From NCBI RefSeq assembly GCF_007827595.1, contig NZ_VISR01000032.1, positions 1 to 64,000 on the forward strand: DNA of 64,000 nt. The letters run 5' to 3'. Shown here in pieces: positions 61,050-64,000 of this stretch. A model generated the notes under the pieces. It made no database searches and had not been told where the DNA came from. It was given only the letters and a program-made list of their open reading frames with translations. The DNA comes from Streptomyces sp. BK340 (GTDB taxonomy: Bacteria > Actinomycetota > Actinomycetes > Streptomycetales > Streptomycetaceae). How positions within the stretch are numbered: the stretch's first letter is position 1; every line of letters begins with the position of its first letter. A program made the position numbers and the translations under genes.

Positions 61050-62315
61050 ATGACCGACAGTCCCGCCAGTCCCGCACCCCTCGCCGACCCGCACCTCGTG
61101 TACGACCCCCTCGCGGGAGACGGCCCGAAGGACGTGGTGATCCTCGGCTCCACCGGGTCCATCGGAACCCAGGCCATCGACCTCGTGCTGCGCCACCCCC
61201 ACCGCTTCCGGGTCACCGCCCTCTCCGCGAACGGCGCCCGCACGGCCCTGCTCGCCGAGCAGGCGCACCGGCTGCGGGTGCGGACCGTGGCGGTCGCCCG
61301 CGAGGACGCCGTACCGGCTCTGCGCGAGGCGCTGACCGAGCGGTACGGCGCCGGGGAGCCGCTCCCCGAGATCCTCGCCGGTCCGGACGCGGCCACCCAG
61401 GTCGCCGCCTCCGACTGCCACACGGTGCTCAACGGCATCACCGGGTCCATCGGCCTCGCGCCCACCCTGGCCGCCCTGGAGGCGGGCCGCACCCTCGCGC
61501 TCGCCAACAAGGAGTCGCTGATCGTCGGCGGCCCGCTGGTCAAGGCGCTCGCCAAGCCCGGACAGATCATCCCGGTCGACTCCGAGCACGCCGCGCTCTT
61601 CCAGGCGCTCGCCTCCGGCACCCGCGCCGACGTGCGCAAGCTGGTCGTCACCGCCTCCGGCGGTCCCTTCCGCGGCCGCACCAAGGCCGAGCTGGCGAAC
61701 GTCACCGTCGAGGACGCCCTCGCACACCCCACCTGGGCCATGGGCCCGGTGATCACGATCAACTCCGCGACCCTCGTCAACAAGGGCCTGGAGGTCATCG
61801 AGGCGCACCTGCTCTACGACATTCCCTTCGACCGCATTGAGGTCGTCGTGCATCCCCAGTCGTATGTTCACTCGATGGTCGAGTTCACCGACGGATCCAC
61901 GATCGCCCAGGCGACGCCCCCCGACATGCGAGGGCCGATCGCCATCGGTCTGGGCTGGCCCGAACGCGTTCCCGACGCGGCGCCCGCCTTCGACTGGAGC
62001 AAGGCCTCCACCTGGGAGTTCTTCCCGCTGGACAACGAGGCCTTCCCCTCGGTGAACCTCGCCCGGCACGTGGGGCAGCTCGCGGGGACGGCCCCGGCGG
62101 TGTTCAATGCGGCCAACGAGGAGTGCGTCGAGGCGTTCCGCACCGGCGCACTGCCCTTCAACGGCATCATGGAGACCGTCACCAGGGTGGTCGAGGAGCA
62201 CGGCACCCCGGTCACGGGAACCTCACTCACCGTGTCGGACGTCCTCGAAGCGGAGACCTGGGCGCGGGCCCGGGCGCGCGAACTGACAGACCGGACCGCG
62301 GAGGCGCGTGCATGA
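61050..62315 (+). CDS. dxr: 1-deoxy-D-xylulose 5-phosphate reductoisomerase
   Basis: 421 residues from ATG 61050, 6 nt after CACAAT, so probably leaderless. Domains: NADPH site VVILGSTGSIGTQAIDLV, substrate and metal site NKESLIVGG and PVDSEHAALFQAL, then TASGGPFRG, HPTWAMGPVITINSATLVNKGLEVIEAHLLY, and the flexible loop HPQSYVHSMVEFTDGSTIAQATPPDM. It makes 2-C-methyl-D-erythritol 4-phosphate, the first committed step of the MEP pathway. An ATGA overlap joins it to the M50 protease gene. Confidence 0.96.
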   Translation: MTDSPASPAPLADPHLVYDPLAGDGPKDVVILGSTGSIGTQAIDLVLRHPHRFRVTALSANGARTALLAEQAHRLRVRTVAVAREDAVPALREALTERYGAGEPLPEILAGPDAATQVAASDCHTVLNGITGSIGLAPTLAALEAGRTLALANKESLIVGGPLVKALAKPGQIIPVDSEHAALFQALASGTRADVRKLVVTASGGPFRGRTKAELANVTVEDALAHPTWAMGPVITINSATLVNKGLEVIEAHLLYDIPFDRIEVVVHPQSYVHSMVEFTDGSTIAQATPPDMRGPIAIGLGWPERVPDAAPAFDWSKASTWEFFPLDNEAFPSVNLARHVGQLAGTAPAVFNAANEECVEAFRTGALPFNGIMETVTRVVEEHGTPVTGTSLTVSDVLEAETWARARARELTDRTAEARA

Positions 62316-63616
62316 CGACCTTGATGTTCATCCTCGGCATAGTGGTCTTCGCGGTCGGCCTGCTCGTCTCGATCGCCTGGCACGAGCTGGGGCACCTGTC
62401 CACGGCCAAGCTGTTCGGCATCCGCGTCCCGCAGTACATGGTCGGCTTCGGCCCGACCATCTGGTCGCGGACGAAGGGCGACACCGAGTACGGCATCAAG
62501 GCCATCCCGCTCGGCGGCTACATCCGCATGATCGGCATGTTCCCGCCCGACGAGGCCGGCCGGGTCTCCGCCCGCTCCACCTCCCCGTGGCGCGGCATGA
62601 TCGAGGACGCCCGTTCGGCGGCCTTCGAGGAGCTCAAGCCGGGTGACGAGACGCGCATGTTCTACACGCGCAAGCCGTGGAAGCGCGTCATCGTCATGTT
62701 CGCCGGCCCGTTCATGAACCTGATCCTCGCGGTCGCCCTGTTCCTGACCGTGCTGATGGGCTTCGGCATCCAGCAGGAGACCACCAGCGTCGAGTCCGTC
62801 TCGCCCTGTGTCATCGCGCAGAGCCAGCACCGCGACACCTGCAAGAAGTCCGACCCGGCCTCCCCGGCCGCGGACGCCGGCATGAAGGCGGGCGACAAGA
62901 TCGTCTCGTTCGGCGGCGTACCGACCAAGGACTGGAACACCCTCTCGGACCTGATCCGGGAGAGCGCGGGCGAGAACGTCGCGATCGTCGTCGACCGCAA
63001 GGGCCAGGAGCTGACCCTGCACGCGAAGATCGCCACCAACCAGGTCGCCAAGAAGGACTCCAGCGGCACCTACGTGCAGGGCAAGTACGTGAAGGCGGGC
63101 TTCCTCGGCTTCAGTGCGGCCCACGGTGTCGTCAAGCAGGACTTCGGCCAGTCCGTGACCTGGATGACCGACCGGGTCGGCGACGCCGTCGACTCCCTCG
63201 TCGCCCTGCCCGGCAAGATCCCGGCCCTGTGGGACGCCGCCTTCGGCAACGGCCCGCGCGAGCCGGACTCCCCGATGGGCATCGTCGGCGCGGCCCGGGT
63301 CACCGGCGAGATCGCCACCCTGGACATCCCGGCCTCGCAGCAGCTGGCCATGGCCCTCTTCGTGGTCGCCGGGTTCAACCTCTCCCTGTTCCTGTTCAAC
63401 ATGCTCCCGCTGCTCCCGCTCGACGGCGGGCACATCGCCGGCGCCCTGTGGGAGTCGCTCCGCAGGAACGTGGCCCGGGTGCTGCGCCGGCCGGACCCCG
63501 GTCCGTTCGACGTGGCCACGCTGATGCCGGTGGCGTACGTCGTGGCCGGGATCTTCGTCTGCTTCACCATCCTGGTGCTGATCGCGGACGTGGTTAACCC
63601 CGTGAAAATCTCGTAG
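62312..63616 (+). CDS. Site-2 intramembrane metalloprotease (Rip1/RseP-like)
   Basis: 434 residues from ATG 62312, overlapping dxr by four bases. It has the zinc motif HELGH at His24-His28 within the first helix, KAIPLGGYIRMIGMFPP, a PDZ domain in the middle (about 190-280: DAGMKAGDKIVSFGGVPTKDW), and a C-terminal metal-binding NMLPLLPLDGGHIAGAL. It cleaves transmembrane anti-sigma factors or other substrates in the membrane after a first cut. The dxr-rip-ispG order is conserved in actinobacteria. Confidence 0.94.
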   Translation: MTTLMFILGIVVFAVGLLVSIAWHELGHLSTAKLFGIRVPQYMVGFGPTIWSRTKGDTEYGIKAIPLGGYIRMIGMFPPDEAGRVSARSTSPWRGMIEDARSAAFEELKPGDETRMFYTRKPWKRVIVMFAGPFMNLILAVALFLTVLMGFGIQQETTSVESVSPCVIAQSQHRDTCKKSDPASPAADAGMKAGDKIVSFGGVPTKDWNTLSDLIRESAGENVAIVVDRKGQELTLHAKIATNQVAKKDSSGTYVQGKYVKAGFLGFSAAHGVVKQDFGQSVTWMTDRVGDAVDSLVALPGKIPALWDAAFGNGPREPDSPMGIVGAARVTGEIATLDIPASQQLAMALFVVAGFNLSLFLFNMLPLLPLDGGHIAGALWESLRRNVARVLRRPDPGPFDVATLMPVAYVVAGIFVCFTILVLIADVVNPVKIS

Positions 63617-63630
63617 CCATCCGACGTTCG

Positions 63631-63664
63631 AGGCGGCCCGGGGCCTGGTGCTCCGGGCCGCCTT
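63631..63664 (+). terminator. Rho-independent terminator
   Basis: AGGCGGCCCGG (63631-63641) pairs perfectly with CCGGGCCGCCT (63653-63663), followed by TT. It separates the protease gene from ispG, implying an independent ispG promoter. Confidence 0.8.
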
Positions 63665-63785
63665 CCATTGAGTGGGTTTGCCGGGTGGGATGTGCCCGGC
63701 CCGGGGGCGGTGCCGTAATCTCGAAGCCTGGAGCCCGCCGTTCACGGGACCGGATCTTGATCCACGACTTGGGGTTGCACAGCAG

Positions 63786-64000
63786 ATGACTGCGATTTCT
63801 CTCGGCATGCCGTCCGTTCCGACCAAGCTCGCAGAGCGCCGGAAGAGCCGGCAGATCCAGGTCGGATCCGTGGCGGTCGGCGGGGACGCGCCCGTCTCGG
63901 TCCAGTCGATGACCACGACCCGTACGTCCGACATCGGCGCGACGCTCCAGCAGATCGCCGAGCTGACCGCGTCCGGCTGTCAGATCGTCCGCGTCGCCTG
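63786..64000 (+). CDS. ispG: 4-hydroxy-3-methylbut-2-en-1-yl diphosphate synthase IspG (5' part)
   Basis: The first 71 codons are present; the gene runs off the right edge. MTAISLGMPSVPTKLAERRKSR, then QIQVGSVAVGGDAPVSVQSMTTT and the TIM-barrel start ATLQQIAELTASGCQIVRVA match the N-terminus of IspG (GcpE). The enzyme carries out the penultimate step of the MEP pathway with a [4Fe-4S] cluster whose cysteines lie beyond the window. Confidence 0.95.
   Translation, partial: MTAISLGMPSVPTKLAERRKSRQIQVGSVAVGGDAPVSVQSMTTTRTSDIGATLQQIAELTASGCQIVRVA

Overview
This is a high-G+C actinobacterial chromosome segment, almost certainly from a Streptomyces. The signs are codon positions rich in G/C, GTG/TTG starts with strong Shine-Dalgarno sites, LAETG and Tat/lipoprotein export signals, a mycothiol-dependent isomerase homologue, and a DasR-type operator on a chitinase. 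From memory (not checked), the order rlmN ... polyamine genes ... chitinase ... gabT ... PucR ... aldehyde dehydrogenase ... acyl-CoA dehydrogenase ... dxr, site-2 protease, ispG resembles the S. coelicolor core region around SCO5645-SCO5696. LAYOUT. 1-2460: a DUF6083-like protein open at the left edge, a small membrane-anchored coiled-coil gene with an apparent frameshift, and rlmN. 2496-6449: a TPP riboswitch with a terminator-type expression platform, then a thiamine ABC importer (thiB, thiP, thiQ); thiB carries an in-frame palindromic repeat. 6475-11970: a maleylpyruvate isomerase-like enzyme, a sortase-anchored protein, a LOG-family protein, a VOC protein and a two-gene ABC exporter. 12162-17035: polyamine cluster A (class III aminotransferase, Lrp regulator, gamma-aminobutyraldehyde dehydrogenase, PotD-like binding protein). 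17037-25214: a redox/hypoxia dormancy island (DevR-like response regulator, SulP transporter, double Usp, two PNPOx-fold proteins, DevS-like GAF histidine kinase, CBS-BON protein, cyclic-nucleotide-binding protein) with a shared palindrome upstream of several genes. 25558-33595: assorted genes (membrane protein, serine hydrolase, secreted proteins, GDPD, adenosine deaminase, DUF4190, NADAR). 33805-40973: polyamine cluster B (aldehyde dehydrogenase, potD-A-B-C importer, FAD oxidoreductase). 41171-45090: a His/Tyr/Trp-rich secreted protein, a small gene behind a long hairpin, a GH18 chitinase and a PAP2 phosphatase. 45471-52592: gabT, a TraG-like ATPase, a PucR regulator and a gabD-like dehydrogenase. 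52784-60850: an S53 peptidase, a DJ-1 protein, an ArsR-SRPBCC fusion, an IS110 element, a DinB-like protein, a possible GH12 remnant, an acyl-CoA dehydrogenase and a lamin-tail protein. 61050-64000: dxr, rip-type site-2 protease and the start of ispG (MEP isoprenoid pathway). HOW IT FITS TOGETHER. The clearest theme is polyamine catabolism: import (potABCD plus a second binding protein), deamination (aminotransferase or FAD oxidase), aldehyde oxidation (two dehydrogenases), then GABA transaminase and a succinate-semialdehyde-type dehydrogenase, together a plausible route from putrescine to succinate. The second theme is the dormancy island lying between the two polyamine clusters, where four of five examined upstream regions hold a GGGNC-N4-GGCCC palindrome, mostly 73-83 bp before the start codon. 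No tRNA, rRNA or CRISPR array was seen.
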